A stretch of DNA of 64,000 bases, from the NCBI RefSeq assembly GCF_009730915.1, contig NC_052488.1:20268305-20332304 (forward strand), written 5' to 3'. Positions 1 through 11,409 of this stretch are shown here, one piece after another. How positions within the stretch are numbered: position 1 is the stretch's first letter; the number at the start of each line of letters is the position of its first letter. Origin of the DNA: Dioscorea cayenensis subsp. rotundata (taxonomy: Eukaryota; Streptophyta; Magnoliopsida; Dioscoreales; Dioscoreaceae). Under the pieces are notes generated by a model. The model was not told the DNA's origin, ran no database searches, and was given only the letters and a program-made list of their open reading frames with translations. A program made the position numbers and the translations under genes.

Positions 1-120
1 CCCCCAAAATCCTACAAAATCACCTTGCAAATCTAATGCATATCATACTACAACACACAATTGACATGGCTTACCTGAGATGATCAATTCAAGAAGAAGA
101 TAATCATCGATGTTTCATTT

Positions 121-1725
121 TTAACTCTTTGTTTGCCGTAGTAAAAATCGAATGAGCTCCGAGTTTTCGCCTTCAATCTGAGCACAACCAGCTTCCTTTG
201 ACACTCCTCGGTCATCCATCAATTTCCTCACCTTCTCTACTCCATCCCATTCACCCATTGAAGCATATATGTTCGACAGCAACACATAATCCCCACTCGC
301 GCCTTTTCTCAGCTTGAGAAGCTCTTCATTTGCACACTCTCCTAACTCGACATTTCCATGAATCCTACAAGCTCCAAGCAACGTCCTCCACACGATGGCA
401 TTCGGTTCAAACTTCATATCCTTCACAAACTCAAATGCTTCTTTTAAATGCCCTGCACGTCCAAGAATGTCCACCATGCATCCATAATGCTTAACATTTG
501 GTTCGATACCATATTCGGTTCTCATTAGTTTGAAATACTCACGACCGTCTTCAACCATGCCCGCATGACTGCAGGCGACGAGGACACTCACAAAAGTGAT
601 ATCATTCGGCTTTGTGCTCTTTTTCCTCATCTCCTCAAACAGAGATATAGACTCTTCCGCGTGCCCATGGAAAGCTAAGCCACCAATGATTGAGTTCCAT
701 GTCGATACATCTTTTTCTCTCATCCCTCTAAAGACCTTGAAGGCTTTGTCAATACTCCCGCACTTGGCATACATGTCAATCAGCACATTTCCAAGGGAGA
801 TACTCAGATTAGTACTTCTCGGATAAATCTCCAAAATAGACTGATGTATTTTCTCACCAACATCTAAAGCTCCTGAATCGGCGCAAGCAGATAACAAGCT
901 CAGCATTGTAACCTCATCAGGCCTTTCTCCGGCTTGATGCATTTCCTCAAACACTTTCATTGCTTCCTTGAGTGACCCACATCGAACATACCCTGCAATC
1001 ATCGCATTCCAAGACACGACATCCCTTTGCGGCACTTCATCAAATAGCTCTCTTGCATTCTCCATGTCTCCTTGCTTCACATACCCGGTTATCATCACGT
1101 TCCATGAAACCAAATCCTTGCAAGGCATTTCATCAAATAACTGTCGAGCGACATTCAGTTGGCCTCTCTTTGCATATCCAGCGATCAAAGATGACCATGC
1201 AACTACATCTTTTCTAGCAATATCATCAAAAAGAGAGCTAGCAATTGCAAGATCACCGCAATTTGCATGAAGATTGATAAGGGAATTCTTTGTAAAGATG
1301 TCTGTTTCAAAACCAAACTTAACTATTTTTGCATGGAACTGGGAACCCAGAAAAGGAGATGAGAGCTTCGTAGAAGCTCGTAGTAGGAAGGGAAAGGTGA
1401 GCTTGTTGGGTCGAGCAAAGGATCGTTCCATGCGGGCGAAGAGGGAAATAGCATCGAGCGGAGTCATGGTGTGAGCAGCACCGCGAATGACGGTGTTCCA
1501 GATGAAGAGATCTGGATCAGGAATTCGATCGAACAGTTGAAGAGCATAGTGCATGGCGCCAGGAAGGGAGATGGCGGAGCAGAAGATGAGCTCGCGCAAG
1601 GCGGAGGGGTCGGAGAGGAAGCCACGGACGACCATAAGACCATGGATTTGCTTGAGCGAACGAAGGCTCCAGCACCAGTGCCATATCCCCGTCCGGTGTC
1701 GCTTGTTGCCCGACTTCCTGATCAT
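121..1725 (-). CDS. PPR protein, PLS class with E/E+ tail (At5g15300-like), copy 1
   Basis: Intronless 534-residue protein. PPR proteins of this class bind organellar RNA sequence-specifically and act in editing, splicing or stabilisation in mitochondria or plastids; the target here is unknown. The N-terminus has the usual LKQIHGLMVVRG stretch, followed by tandem P, L and S repeats (for example DVVAWSSLIAGYAKRGQL, DLVSWNVMITGYVKQGD, DVVSWNAMIAGYVRCGS). The C-terminal E region contains WRTLLGACRIHGNVELGE and GDYVLLSNIYASMGEWDGV, ending near AGCAQIEGENSELIRFLL. There is no DYW deaminase domain, so it would need a DYW partner in trans if it acts in editing. The order of repeats resembles Arabidopsis At5g15300 as I recall it. 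A very similar gene lies 370 bp upstream in the same orientation, so the pair is a tandem duplication. The N-terminus MIRKSGNKRHR is basic, but a targeting peptide is not obvious. Confidence 0.93.
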   Translation of the reverse strand: MIRKSGNKRHRTGIWHWCWSLRSLKQIHGLMVVRGFLSDPSALRELIFCSAISLPGAMHYALQLFDRIPDPDLFIWNTVIRGAAHTMTPLDAISLFARMERSFARPNKLTFPFLLRASTKLSSPFLGSQFHAKIVKFGFETDIFTKNSLINLHANCGDLAIASSLFDDIARKDVVAWSSLIAGYAKRGQLNVARQLFDEMPCKDLVSWNVMITGYVKQGDMENARELFDEVPQRDVVSWNAMIAGYVRCGSLKEAMKVFEEMHQAGERPDEVTMLSLLSACADSGALDVGEKIHQSILEIYPRSTNLSISLGNVLIDMYAKCGSIDKAFKVFRGMREKDVSTWNSIIGGLAFHGHAEESISLFEEMRKKSTKPNDITFVSVLVACSHAGMVEDGREYFKLMRTEYGIEPNVKHYGCMVDILGRAGHLKEAFEFVKDMKFEPNAIVWRTLLGACRIHGNVELGECANEELLKLRKGASGDYVLLSNIYASMGEWDGVEKVRKLMDDRGVSKEAGCAQIEGENSELIRFLLRQTKS

Positions 1726-1844
1726 CTCTTGTGCCGCGCCGTCTCGGAGCGTGAACCTTCCCGCCTAAATACAAATACTAAAATTTTTATTTTAGTCCCC
1801 AAAATTTTTGAAATTTTTTTTAAACCATTGAACATAATTCATAT

Positions 1845-1883
<39 letters not shown>

Positions 1884-2093
1884 TTTTTGCATATACCTAA
1901 AGAAAGAATCTTGATGCAAGGCCAAGAAAAATTATACTTTTCATTCATGGTATGTACTAAACTACCTTCCTCTCATCTTCGATATGCTTTCCCAAGATGA
2001 ACAGCCATGGCTTTCTTGATATATACTTTCTCAAGATCAGAAGGATTTTATAACTGAGATTAAAACTCATGCTTTGAGTCAACCAACAAACCA
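1726..2093. other. Spacer between the tandem PPR genes
   Basis: AT-rich spacer with a TA dinucleotide run followed by a T run at about 1850-1888. It must hold the promoter and 5' leader of copy 1 and the 3' end of copy 2. I see no other gene. Confidence 0.6.
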
Positions 2094-3728
2094 TTAATTC
2101 ACATATTTGGCAATGACAGAGCTTGTGCATTCTGATAGTGGCCGTAACAAGAAGCTAATGAGCTCTTCATTCTTCCCCTCAATCTGAGCAAAGCCAGCTT
2201 CCTTGGCAACTTTTCTATCATCCATCAACTTCCTTAATTTCTCCTTCCCGCCCCACTTACCCATTGAGGCATATATGTTGGACAGCAACACATAATCCCC
2301 GCTCGCGCCTCCTCTCAACTTGAGTAGTTGCTTGTTTGCATGTTCTCCAAGATCCACATTCCCATGAATTCTACATGCTCCAAGCAATGCCCGCCAAACA
2401 ATAGCATCCGGTTCGACTTTCATTTCGTCCACAAACTTAGATGCCTCTTCCAAAAAACCGGCCCGTCCAAGTATGTCCACCATGCATCCATAATGCCTAA
2501 CATTTGGTTCAATTCCATACTCAGTTCTCATTAGCTTGAAGTACTCACGGCCCCGCTCAACCATGCCACCATGACTGCAAGCAACCAGGACACTCACAAA
2601 AGTGATATCATTCGGTTTAGTTCTCTTTTTCCTCATCTCCTCAAACAGAGATATAGACTCTTCAGCATGTCCATGGAAAGCTAAACCACCAATGATCGAA
2701 TTCCAAGAAGATACATCCTTTTCTCTCATCCCATTGAAGACTTCCAAAGCTTTCTCAATGCATCCACACTTCGCATACATATCAACCAATGCATTTCCAA
2801 GAACAACATTCAAATCATTTCTTGAATGGATCTCCAAAAGGGCCTGGTGTATCTTTTCACCGACATCTAAAGCCCCTGAATCAGAGCAAGCAGATAACAA
2901 GCTCAGCATCGTAACCTCATCCGGCCTTTCTCCAGCTTGCTGCATTTCCACAACCATTTTCATTGCTTCCTCATGAGTTCCAAACCGGACATATCCCGTG
3001 ATCATAGTATTCCAAGTCACCACATCCCTCTGCGGCACTTGATCAAACAACTCTCTTGCACTCTCCATATTTCCTTGCTTCACATACCCGGTTATCATAA
3101 CATTCCAAGAAACCAAATCCTTGCAAGGCATTTCATCAAACAATTGTCTGGCAACATCCAACCGGCCTCTGTTTGCATAGCCAGCAACCAGAGAAGACCA
3201 AGCAGCCACATCCCTTCTAGCATTTTCATCAAAAAGAGCCTCAGCTGCAGCAAAATCACCACAATTAGCATGAAGATTTATCAGAGCAGTCTTAATATAT
3301 ATATCCATTTCCAACCCCAACTTCAAAATCTTCGAATGGAACTGAGAACCAAGAAATGGCGATGAGAGTTTGGTACAAGCTCGAAGGAGGAAAGGGAAGG
3401 TGAGCTTGTTGGGCCGAGCACCGGATAGCTCCATGCGAGAGAAGAGAGACACAGCATCAAGCGGAGTGGCAGTGTGCGCAGCGCCGCGAATGACAGTGTT
3501 CCAAATGAAGAGGTCTGGATGGGGAATTTGGTCGAACAGTTGGAGGGCGTAAGGCATGGCGAAAGGGATAGAGATAGCGGAGCAGAAGATGAGCTCACGC
3601 AGGGTGGAGGGGTCGGAGAGGAAGCCCCGGACGACCATGAGGCCATGGATTTGCCGGAGAGCGCGGAGACTCCGGCACCATGGCCAGATCTCCGCGTGCT
3701 CTCGCTTCCTCCTCGACTTCCTGATCAT
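2094..3728 (-). CDS. PPR protein, PLS class with E/E+ tail (At5g15300-like), copy 2
   Basis: Intronless, 544 residues from the chosen start. An upstream in-frame Met at 3785 would add 19 residues, but the Met at 3728 begins MIRKSRRKREHAEIW, which matches the start of the neighbouring copy (MIRKSGNKRHR). Repeat order and E/E+ tail are the same as in copy 1 (DLVSWNVMITGYVKQGNM, WRALLGACRIHGNVDLGE, GDYVLLSNIYASMGKW). The C-terminus differs: copy 2 runs on with PLSECTSSVIAKYVN where copy 1 stops at RQTKS. Both copies are open throughout, so both are probably functional. Role: organellar RNA binding, target unknown. Confidence 0.92.
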   Translation of the reverse strand: MIRKSRRKREHAEIWPWCRSLRALRQIHGLMVVRGFLSDPSTLRELIFCSAISIPFAMPYALQLFDQIPHPDLFIWNTVIRGAAHTATPLDAVSLFSRMELSGARPNKLTFPFLLRACTKLSSPFLGSQFHSKILKLGLEMDIYIKTALINLHANCGDFAAAEALFDENARRDVAAWSSLVAGYANRGRLDVARQLFDEMPCKDLVSWNVMITGYVKQGNMESARELFDQVPQRDVVTWNTMITGYVRFGTHEEAMKMVVEMQQAGERPDEVTMLSLLSACSDSGALDVGEKIHQALLEIHSRNDLNVVLGNALVDMYAKCGCIEKALEVFNGMREKDVSSWNSIIGGLAFHGHAEESISLFEEMRKKRTKPNDITFVSVLVACSHGGMVERGREYFKLMRTEYGIEPNVRHYGCMVDILGRAGFLEEASKFVDEMKVEPDAIVWRALLGACRIHGNVDLGEHANKQLLKLRGGASGDYVLLSNIYASMGKWGGKEKLRKLMDDRKVAKEAGFAQIEGKNEELISFLLRPLSECTSSVIAKYVN

Positions 3729-3923
3729 CTCTTTCCATTCATTAACTTTTTTTCTCTCAATTGTCTTATGTGGTTTATAATTCAAATATATGTGTTATTA
3801 ATATTATGCTCGAATTAGTGATAAATAATCAATAGAAATATTTATGTTTTTTTTTAATTTTAACATGAAAAATAGTATGTAACTTGCAGTGAAAAATAAT
3901 ATGTAAATTATAACTCCTTCTTA

Positions 3924-4659
3924 GGTAGTGTTTGTTTGGAGGGTTTTTGAATTATATGTAACTTGAGTTACTGGATTTTCTGAATGTGGTTCACAGGATT
4001 TCAAAAATTAATGTAACTCATATTACATCCAATGAGGGATTTGGTTTTACGGCCAAATTGGGCGTAAAACCAAATCCCTTATCTTTAAATGTCTTCAAAT
4101 GCATAACTTGTGACCTATATGTGACCAATTAAAGAAAAACAAATATGATTAAACATTTATGGATATTTTTGTGGAGTGAAAAATTATAAAAATTAATAAT
4201 AAATTTAATAATAACTTTAATAATTAATTTAATAATAAAATTAAGAGTTAAAATGATTAATGTGATAATTAAAATTATTAATAATATGCTAAAAATATAT
4301 GAAAAGTTGAAAATACTTTTTTTATTGGGTTAAAAATTAAATTTAAAAATTATTAAATATAATAAAATAAATAAATAAATATACTAATAAATTTAATAAC
4401 TAATTTAATAATAAAATTAATAGTTAAATTAATTAATACGATACTTAAAATCATTAAAATATTTATAATGTAAAAAAATTTTCTAATTTCTAATTTATAA
4501 ATATCTCTTATCAAATACAAAATCCTATAATACAGCATCTACAGTACATCTAACCAAACATTAGATTTAACTGCATTGTATTATAAAATCCATGGATTTT
4601 CAGTTACATTGTAACTAGAAATCCACTGTATTTACAGTTACACTGAACCAAACGCCCCC
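3924..4659. mobile_element. Tourist-like MITE (PIF/Harbinger type)
   Basis: Terminal inverted similarity: the left end GGTAGTGTTTGTTTGGA matches the complement of the right end (GGGGGCGTTTGGTTCAG). Both ends are bounded by TTA (3921-3923 and 4660-4662), the target duplication expected for PIF/Harbinger MITEs. The interior is very AT-rich and non-coding. Subterminal regions are also imperfectly inverted (TTATATGTAACTTGAGTTAC near the left end; GTTACATTGTAACT near the right). It lies between two genes and may be a decayed copy. Confidence 0.6.
4035..4079. repeat. Perfect 17-bp inverted repeat (hairpin) inside the MITE
   Basis: AGGGATTTGGTTTTACG (4035-4051) is followed after an 11-base loop by its exact complement, CGTAAAACCAAATCCCT (4063-4079). 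The loop GCCAAATTGGG is itself partly self-complementary. Confidence 0.85.
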
Positions 4660-5603
4660 TTAATTTGTAATATCATTTAATTTCTTAAACATTTGGTTCG
4701 AGTGTGATCTTTAATTGCATTGCATTATCTTTTCATTTGATTATTATTAAAACTAATTATATATTTTTTTTGCTAGGTTTTTTTACTATAGAGTTAATAA
4801 ACACTGTCAACGGCTGCTAAGTCAATTGGCATCGGGTTTCTTGTGTAGGTGGAGGCACTTCTTACAGTTAGTAAAAACTAATTTGGAAGATACCATATAA
4901 ATAATAAAAAAATAACTCAATTTTGTGAGTTCTTTACCTTCGACTCAAACAGTATGTTCATTAGTTCAAGTCATGATCATGATTCCACTCATAAATTACC
5001 CATGATACTAATATTACTTGACTCTCTTTTGCAAGCTTTGTAAGGTTTTTTTTTTCTGTTATTTGTTTTGTTCTGTCATCTATTGAAGGCGGAGTTTTAT
5101 TTTTCTTTTTTCCTTTTCTTCTAGTCTTTCTACTTTATATATATATACATTTCCTCCTTTTTAATTTTGTACTCTGTTTTTGTTTTTGTTAAGCTATGAT
5201 TAAGTTAATTTATCAATATATATATATATATATTGCTAGTAAGAAAAAAAAAATTACAAATAGAGTTGTTTGCATTTTTTAGCTCTATTTCTCTGAAAAA
5301 TTTCACATTACAACATATATATCTACAGCAAAATTGTTTAGAGTAGAAAACTTATAATGACCAACTCATTTATTTTTGAGCTAAAAAATAATATGATTTT
5401 TTGAGTTAAAAGATGATGTATTTGTATTATGGGGTTATATAAACAAACATATGAAGTGAATAATAAATAAAAGGCAGTAGATGCCAAGCAGGTCTGACAT
5501 TAAAAAGACACAATAGTTACACAATGAGAAGTAACAACAAATCAAAACCTATTGTGATATGTATATATATATATATTCTCAAAACAGAGTCCAAAAGAGA
5601 TTA

Positions 5604-7642
5604 TCAACTCCTCCTGAAGACTCTGACCTTGAGTCCCTGAGCCATGGAAAGCACAGTCATCATCCTATAATGCACTGGATGATCAGGAACCAGCTTGAAC
5701 TCAAAGAACCTACAAAGTATGGCCAATGTCATCTTCATCTGCAGATAAGCTGAGTCTCTTCCCAAACATATCCTTGGCCCTGCCTGCAACCATCCAAGCA
5801 ATTCAGTCTCACACCTTAATATATATATATATATATATATATCAGGACTCAATTATATATTCTATGGATTCATAGTACCTGGAATGCAGAAAACTTGAAG
5901 GGTGAGAAACTTTGAAGAAAACCATCTTTTAACCATCTCTCAGGCTTGAAACATTTAGCATCAGGACCCCAATTGTACACCATCCTTCCCATGGAGTATG
6001 GCACATAGGTCACCAACCAACCAGCCTTCACTTTAGTCCCATCTGGTAATACATCATCCCTTATTGCTCCTTTAGGGTCCTGCTTTTCCTTATCAAACAT
6101 GAGTTTAAATGTTCATATATATATATATATATATATATATAATGGGGTGTTTGTGTGTGTTTTGGTTCACCTGAGGAACAGCAGGATAAAGCCTAAGTGT
6201 TTCAGAAATGGCAGCAGTTAAGTGAGAGAGTTTTCCCAAGGAGTCATAGTTGAGGAGTCCAGCAAATTGTGAGACTTTGCTCTCAAAGGAATGATCATCA
6301 TCTTTATCACATGTTATTAGTTTGATGTTCTCCTCTTTTGCTCTCTGTTCTTCAAAGCCCTTGAGCTCCATGCAGAGTTTGTCTGCAATTTTTGGGTGAG
6401 TTATGATCATGTAGGTGAACCATGATAATGTTGTTGCTGTCGTGTCCCTGCCGGCGATCACAAAGTTCAGGACGACGTCTCTGAGGCTTTTATCACTGTC
6501 AAAACCGCTCTCCGGTTCCTTCCCTAGATCTATGAATCTTGATAGTATGTCATGCTTCATCTGTAAGATCATTTAAGATTATATTTATACAAGAATACAG
6601 ATTTAATTTCTTAATTTGACATGTATGTATATATACACTTTTACTTTGTTGTTGTTCCACTCGGCTTTTCTTCGTCGAATCATGTTGTAAGTGAAGTCAT
6701 CAACAACCTTGATGCTTCTTTCAAGAAGAGCCTCTGAACCTAAGTTCAAAAACCTCTTAATCCTCCAGAAAGGATCAATGAACCTAAGTGTAACAATGGT
6801 GTTTGCCTCATCAAATGCATGAGCAAAGCTATTATCAGGCAAGTCTGGTGACAGTGTTCCAATCTCTACTCCAAATCCCACTTTGCAAATTGAGTCCAAT
6901 GTCATCCTCATGTACAAGTCCTAATTAAGTGCATACATGTATTATTAAAAAAAAAATACTTCAAAAGAAAGAATAGAAGCATTAGTTTGAGTGCTTGGTT
7001 TAATCAACCTGCATGTCAATGTCTTGATGGATTATAGACACATTGCATAAGATATTTGAAAGCTTTAAAGCATAGTCCCTGAACACAGTGGTGCTGAAAT
7101 CTCTGAGGTTCTTGGAAGCAAACTCAAAGCTTGCAGTCTTCCTTTGTTTTCTCCACATCTCTCCATCTGCATTGAAGATGCCATCCCCCAACAAGACATC
7201 CATGTAGGACCTATATAACTCCCCCTTCCATTGCACGCCATGCATGTTAATTAAACTATTTAAACTTGGAAACTAATATGCATAAGTGTGTATATATATA
7301 TATATATATACATACCTTAGGGTAGTTGGAGAAGTTGGTCTTAAGAACATGAGCTACATTGGAAGGCTCAGCAATATATGTGTAAGTAGTGAATGGCAAA
7401 GGAACAGTGATGGTCTTGGATACTGAAAGATGATCAGCTAGCCAATCATGCATCCTGTCATAGTTCTTGAGCAATTCAATGGATGCTCCAATGAGTGGCC
7501 ATGTCTTGGGGCCTGTCTTGTTTCTCTGACTCCATCTATGGATTAAAATCCATGAAAAGAGAGCTATAGTGGCAACAAGAGTGCATTGTTGGAAGGTAGG
7601 GGATTGAGTGAGGATAGGAAGAAGATGTCTGTCTTGTTCCAT
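5604..7642 (-). CDS. CYP704B: Cytochrome P450, CYP704B type (long-chain fatty acid omega-hydroxylase)
   Basis: Six exons: 7316-7642, 7009-7224, 6639-6920, 6171-6560, 5879-6079, 5604-5783. All junctions are GT-AG and in phase, giving 531 residues. Visible parts: N-terminal membrane anchor (about residues 18-36), I-helix AGRDTT (311-316), ExxR as ETLR (395-398), KPERW, and the heme loop FQAGPRICLG with the axial Cys at 478. RKTASFEFASKNLRDFST, LLNYDSLGKL and VPYSMGRM closely match recalled CYP704B1. In Arabidopsis and rice, CYP704B enzymes omega-hydroxylate long-chain fatty acids on the ER of tapetal cells for sporopollenin and anther cutin, and mutants have defective pollen exine. The same role here is inferred from family. 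Introns carry TA microsatellites. No key residue is missing. Assignment to CYP704B rather than CYP704A/C rests on memory of sequence. Confidence 0.93.
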
Positions 7643-7698
7643 TTGATGAGATGTTTTGATTTGCTTACAAGTGATGAAGATGAATGGTGATGGGTTTG

Positions 7699-7704
7699 TT
7701 TATA
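7699..7704 (-). promoter_or_regulatory. Probable TATA box of the CYP704B gene
   Basis: On the minus strand the sequence reads CTCCTATAAACA about 57 bp upstream of the start codon. This fits a TATA box with a short 5' leader. No transcript evidence is available. Confidence 0.45.
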
Positions 7705-8350
7705 GGAGTAATGAGGAAGAGAGTTGTATATAGTTGAGATGTGGGTAAGAAGTGAGGCAAGAGGTATTCAGCCATATTTAAGTAAATCATCTTGGTGTGA
7801 ATGGAGATTAGATGGGATTCATTCCTTTCATGCTTCAAACCTAACACACTCTGGGAAAGATGAGAACATTCTTATCAATTTTTAATTCAAAATCTTGTGT
7901 GTGTGTGTGTGTGTGCATATATACATGCTTGTATAAACTTATGAAAACAATGAATACATAACAAAAAGAACAACAAATTTTACTTGAGAATTGAACTTAC
8001 AAATGTTTTATTATATATATAAAAAAAAATCATTTGCACTAGTATATTAGGTAAAAATTAAGATTTATAACTTTCGTGTTTGAGAGAAATGTGCAAATAG
8101 TATTCGAACCTTCAATTTCTAAGTTGCAAAAGACAACTACTGCATGTAGGGGTGGTTAGATTGAGATTTTATAACTCAACTGGTTGTTAGACTCTTCAGA
8201 GTATATATTAGGAATTTTCATAATCTTGTGTTGGTTGTAATATAATTGTTTATCTTTTTTCCCGCGCCCACAACTCCTATCTCTGGTATTGTAGAGATTT
8301 TGATTTTTTTTTTTATGGGATTATGTTTTATAAGATGCCTATTTTTATAA
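7705..8350. other. Intergenic region upstream of CYP704B
   Basis: Contains the distal promoter of the P450 gene, a GT dinucleotide run near 7898-7914 and AT-rich sequence. No coding sequence recognised. Confidence 0.5.
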
Positions 8351-8359
8351 TTTTATTAA
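8351..8359. repeat. Left 9-bp target site duplication of the Mutator-like element
   Basis: TTTTATTAA occurs immediately outside the left terminal inverted repeat, and again at 14615-14623 immediately outside the right one. Mutator-like elements typically make 9-11 bp duplications. Confidence 0.85.
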
Positions 8360-8500
8360 GTGGAAATTGCCAAAAAAACCCTACAATTTTGCCAAATTGC
8401 CAAACAAACCCCCATAGTTTCGGAATACCCAAAAACCCCTTCCTTTTCAACTCCATGATTTTGAAACCCCCAAAGTACGTAACGGCATTAAACGGAGTGT
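8360..8500. repeat. Left terminal inverted repeat of the Mutator-like element
   Basis: Begins GTGGAAATTGCC and is rich in C runs (AAACCCCC, AAAAACCCCT). The complement of the right end begins GGGAAAATTACTG and has the same spacing of AATTTT, AAACCCCC and a later GCCCTTGCA block. The outer 60-70 bp pair best; the similarity fades inward. Confidence 0.75.
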
Positions 8501-9026
8501 ATTTAAAATTTTATGGACGAAAATGCCCTTGCACGGGAAGTCGTGGCTGCACCCATTTCGGCGGTGTGAGAGGAAGTGGGTGGGTTTTTCTTAGGCATTA
8601 CAGTTTGCTTGTCTTCTCTCAACTCACGACTCGACTCAACTCGCGTCTCCAGCTCTTCTCTTCCCACCGGCACTCTTCCCTTTCCACCGGCGTCTCGAAG
8701 AAGAAGTCCCGTGCAAGTATTCGGCATTTCGTCACTTTGCAGTCTAAGGTATTCATTATGGTTTTTTGTTAACTATTCTGTTACGAAGAGACATTTTTCG
8801 GTTTTGGTTTGTGATTTTGTTTTTGTTGGAAGACATTGAAGCTTTCAGGGGGATTAATCGGCTGGGGTTTTGTTAGTCTGCAGGGAGATGTCTCGGCTAG
8901 GGTTTTTGTTTTGTTTTACATTTTCGTCTGTGTATACGATCGAAATGGTTTTCCGATTGTTGTGCTTTGTGTAATGTTTATAATCTACGTTTACCCTTTC
9001 AGTTGATATGGTTGCAGTTGTAAAAA

Positions 9027-9195
9027 TGAGGTCTCCGTTTAAACAATGAGCTTTACCGTTTAAGTTAGTTCGTCTCCGTTTAATTATTTGTATCTCTGTT
9101 TAATAGTATACGTCACTGCTTAAAAAAATGATATCGATGTTTAAGAACCGAGTGTTTACCGTTTAACAAATTACATTTCCGCTTAACAATGTCTT
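9027..9195 (+). repeat. CCGTTTAA-type motif array 1
   Basis: About seven copies of a short motif (CTCCGTTTAA, ACCGTTTAAG, CTCTGTTTAA, CACTGCTTAA, TACCGTTTAAC, TTCCGCTTAAC), spaced roughly 20-25 bp. The array lies just upstream of the first recognisable codons of the DUF1985/Ulp1 gene and reads in that gene's direction. Confidence 0.7.
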
Positions 9196-10054
9196 TGTTA
9201 TTGTCGCGAGGCTTGTGATTATGGCGGTCAATCTAGTTAATGGGCGATGCTACTTGACACCCGTGAGTGGAGACCGTGGGTCGAATTGAAAGTTCACATG
9301 ATCCCTCGACATCGGGAGATCATCCGAAGGACACCGTTCACGAGCATTCATCGAGTTGGAAGCTCGTATACCAAGAGCGGGCCCTTCTTGACTCTCGTTG
9401 CAGAGATACGATAACCGCACCAATAAATTCGAGGATCGGGAAAGCATCGCGACTTTTAGGCCTGAAGATGTGGCAATCGTTCTTGGCCTGCGTTGCGATG
9501 GGGAGGCAGTCGTATTTCAGAAGAAGAAAACACGGTCGACTTTCGAAGAGAGGTATTTATCGAAGGCGTCACGAGAGACACGAGACTCCATCAGGGAGCA
9601 CTCTTCAGCAACTCGTTGGACAGAGGGGAGAAGAGGAGAATTTTGCCAAACTACTGATGGTGTACCTCCTGGGTACAATCCTCTTCCCAAATACCTCCTG
9701 CTCGGTTCCTAACTGGATCGTTGATTATGTCGATGATCTACCTGGAATGGGGCGCTACGCATGGGCGCAAGCGACGCACAAGTGGCTTATGGAGGACATA
9801 CCACAAGCCGCTACCCGAGTGCAATCTAGATGCGCGGGGAAGAAGACCAACACCGGGTATGTTAAGGGTTGCACGGTAGCGCTTAACATCTGGTTTTACG
9901 AGCTGACCGGAACCGGAAAGAAAGTCCGTTTCTGCAAGATCCCAAGGATGCTGTGCTACGGTGAAAATACTTACCGGAAGCAAGCGACGATAGAGACGAG
10001 TTTGTCATCTCTCGAAGGAAAAGAGGTAATAATTCAAAAATATTTTGTTTAACT

Positions 10055-10262
10055 GTAGACGTTAACGTTTAACCATATCATTTACCGTTTAACTTTATTC
10101 ATCTATCGTTTAACATTATAACTTACCGTTTAACTTTGTTCAACTACCGTTTAAACTTTTAGTTTAATGTTTAATTTGTTTGTTTACTGTTTAACACAAT
10201 AGGTTATAACGTTTAAATATACGAGTTACATGTGTAAATATAGTTTTAATTGTTTAAACTAA
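10055..10262 (+). repeat. CCGTTTAA-type motif array 2
   Basis: Nine or more copies (ACGTTTAACC, TACCGTTTAAC, TATCGTTTAAC, TACCGTTTAAA, TACTGTTTAAC) at about 15-25 bp spacing. They sit in an intron-like gap directly after the DUF1985 block, where a GTAATA donor-like sequence occurs at 10026. Confidence 0.75.
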
Positions 10263-11409
10263 ATAATTTCGCTAAGATTGTTTGCTTTACACATGCTAGT
10301 TTCTCGAAATGGTTCGGCGAATCTTTCGATGAAGAAGTATTTGTTCAGGGCCAACCGTCGGTCGGATGCTATTGCTCGGAACCGCTTGCTCGAAAGGCAA
10401 GATGAGAGGCAACCTCTTCCTTGCGCTACTGGACGCCCGTTCTCCCACGCTTCGGGGCCAAAACGCATTCGCCGAGGTCGGAGAAGCCCTCCCCACCCCG
10501 CCCGACCGTGGCTTCCCCGACCGTGTCAGCCCCCGAACGTGGCGGCTCCCCCGGCACTAGGGCGAGGGATGTCACTGCAACTCTCATGCGAGGCTTGCCG
10601 ATTTTTGATGACCGAGTTCCCTCGGCATCGCTCGGGTGGAGACATTGGAAGGCCGGTCACAGTCACAATCGACTGCGCCTTCCCTTCATACAAATGAAGC
10701 ACCCGGGACGGATACGCCGTCGGAGTTCGACGACGAGGACATCATCGGGGTGGCCCTTCAAAGACGGCCTCATTCAAGAAGCTTGCAAAAAGAGGAAAAA
10801 CAATAATGCCTCCGTCTCCACCCGTCTTTGGTCGGCGATGAAATAATAGCGACACTCATCGGCGGCAGCACCATCGGGCGGTCGATGTTGTTAACGTTGA
10901 TGACATGCCCATCACGGTGGAGGAGATTGAAGATGGCGCCGAGTTTGCCGCGGTGGAAAAAGATCGTCGACTCGTTGTTGACGACATCATGCATACTGGT
11001 GGAGCCGGGCGCACGACGATCGCGGCATCAAAGATGGACACAATCCATGAAGAAGAACAACCAGACAACGTTGTGTCTCCCATTGATGTTGTTGCCGTGG
11101 AACTCACGGTTGAGAAGGTCGTTGAGTCTATCCTCAACGAAGTGGAATTCACGGTGGAACCAACGGCTGACCGTGCCGCATCGAAGGCAGACACAATCCC
11201 ACAAGAACAAGAAGCATGTAAGGAAGTGTCTCCCGTTGATGCTGCCGTCGTGCCCCCATTAAAGGAAGCCAATAAAAAAGTAGAAGAACTTGGAAAGTCT
11301 TCGATTCCGAAGAAAAAAATCGTTGACTAATCGGCCTCAATAAGTACGAGCGAGGAGTTGATAAGGATCTTCCTCAGCGCCCTATGGACAAAGTAAGTTT
11401 GAAGTTTTT

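Larger units (their letters stand above)
3729..5603. other. Intergenic region between PPR copy 2 and the P450 gene
   Basis: No coding region that I can support. It holds a Tourist-like MITE (entered separately), AT-rich sequence, a TA run near 5216-5232, and another at 5561-5575 just beyond the P450 stop codon. The 82-residue stretch at 5604-5852 is the last P450 exon, not a separate gene. Confidence 0.55.

Noticed and set aside
596-1914. Plus-strand open frames across the first PPR gene
   Set aside because: They lie opposite a conserved PPR coding sequence and have no family-like sequence of their own.
2328-3818. Plus-strand open frames across the second PPR gene
   Set aside because: Same reason: shadows of the conserved minus-strand gene, repeated in both paralogues.
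4353-4538. 61-residue minus-strand open frame rich in Ile, Leu and Tyr
   Set aside because: Product of AT-rich MITE sequence; low complexity.
8503-8839. Open frames in the left end of the Mutator-like element
   Set aside because: They overlap the inverted repeat and leader and have no recognisable domain.
10259-10846. Several overlapping open frames in the middle of the Ulp1 pseudogene, possibly a separate gene
   Set aside because: Proline- and arginine-rich GC-biased sequence with frames on both strands; more likely the variable linker between DUF1985 and Ulp1.
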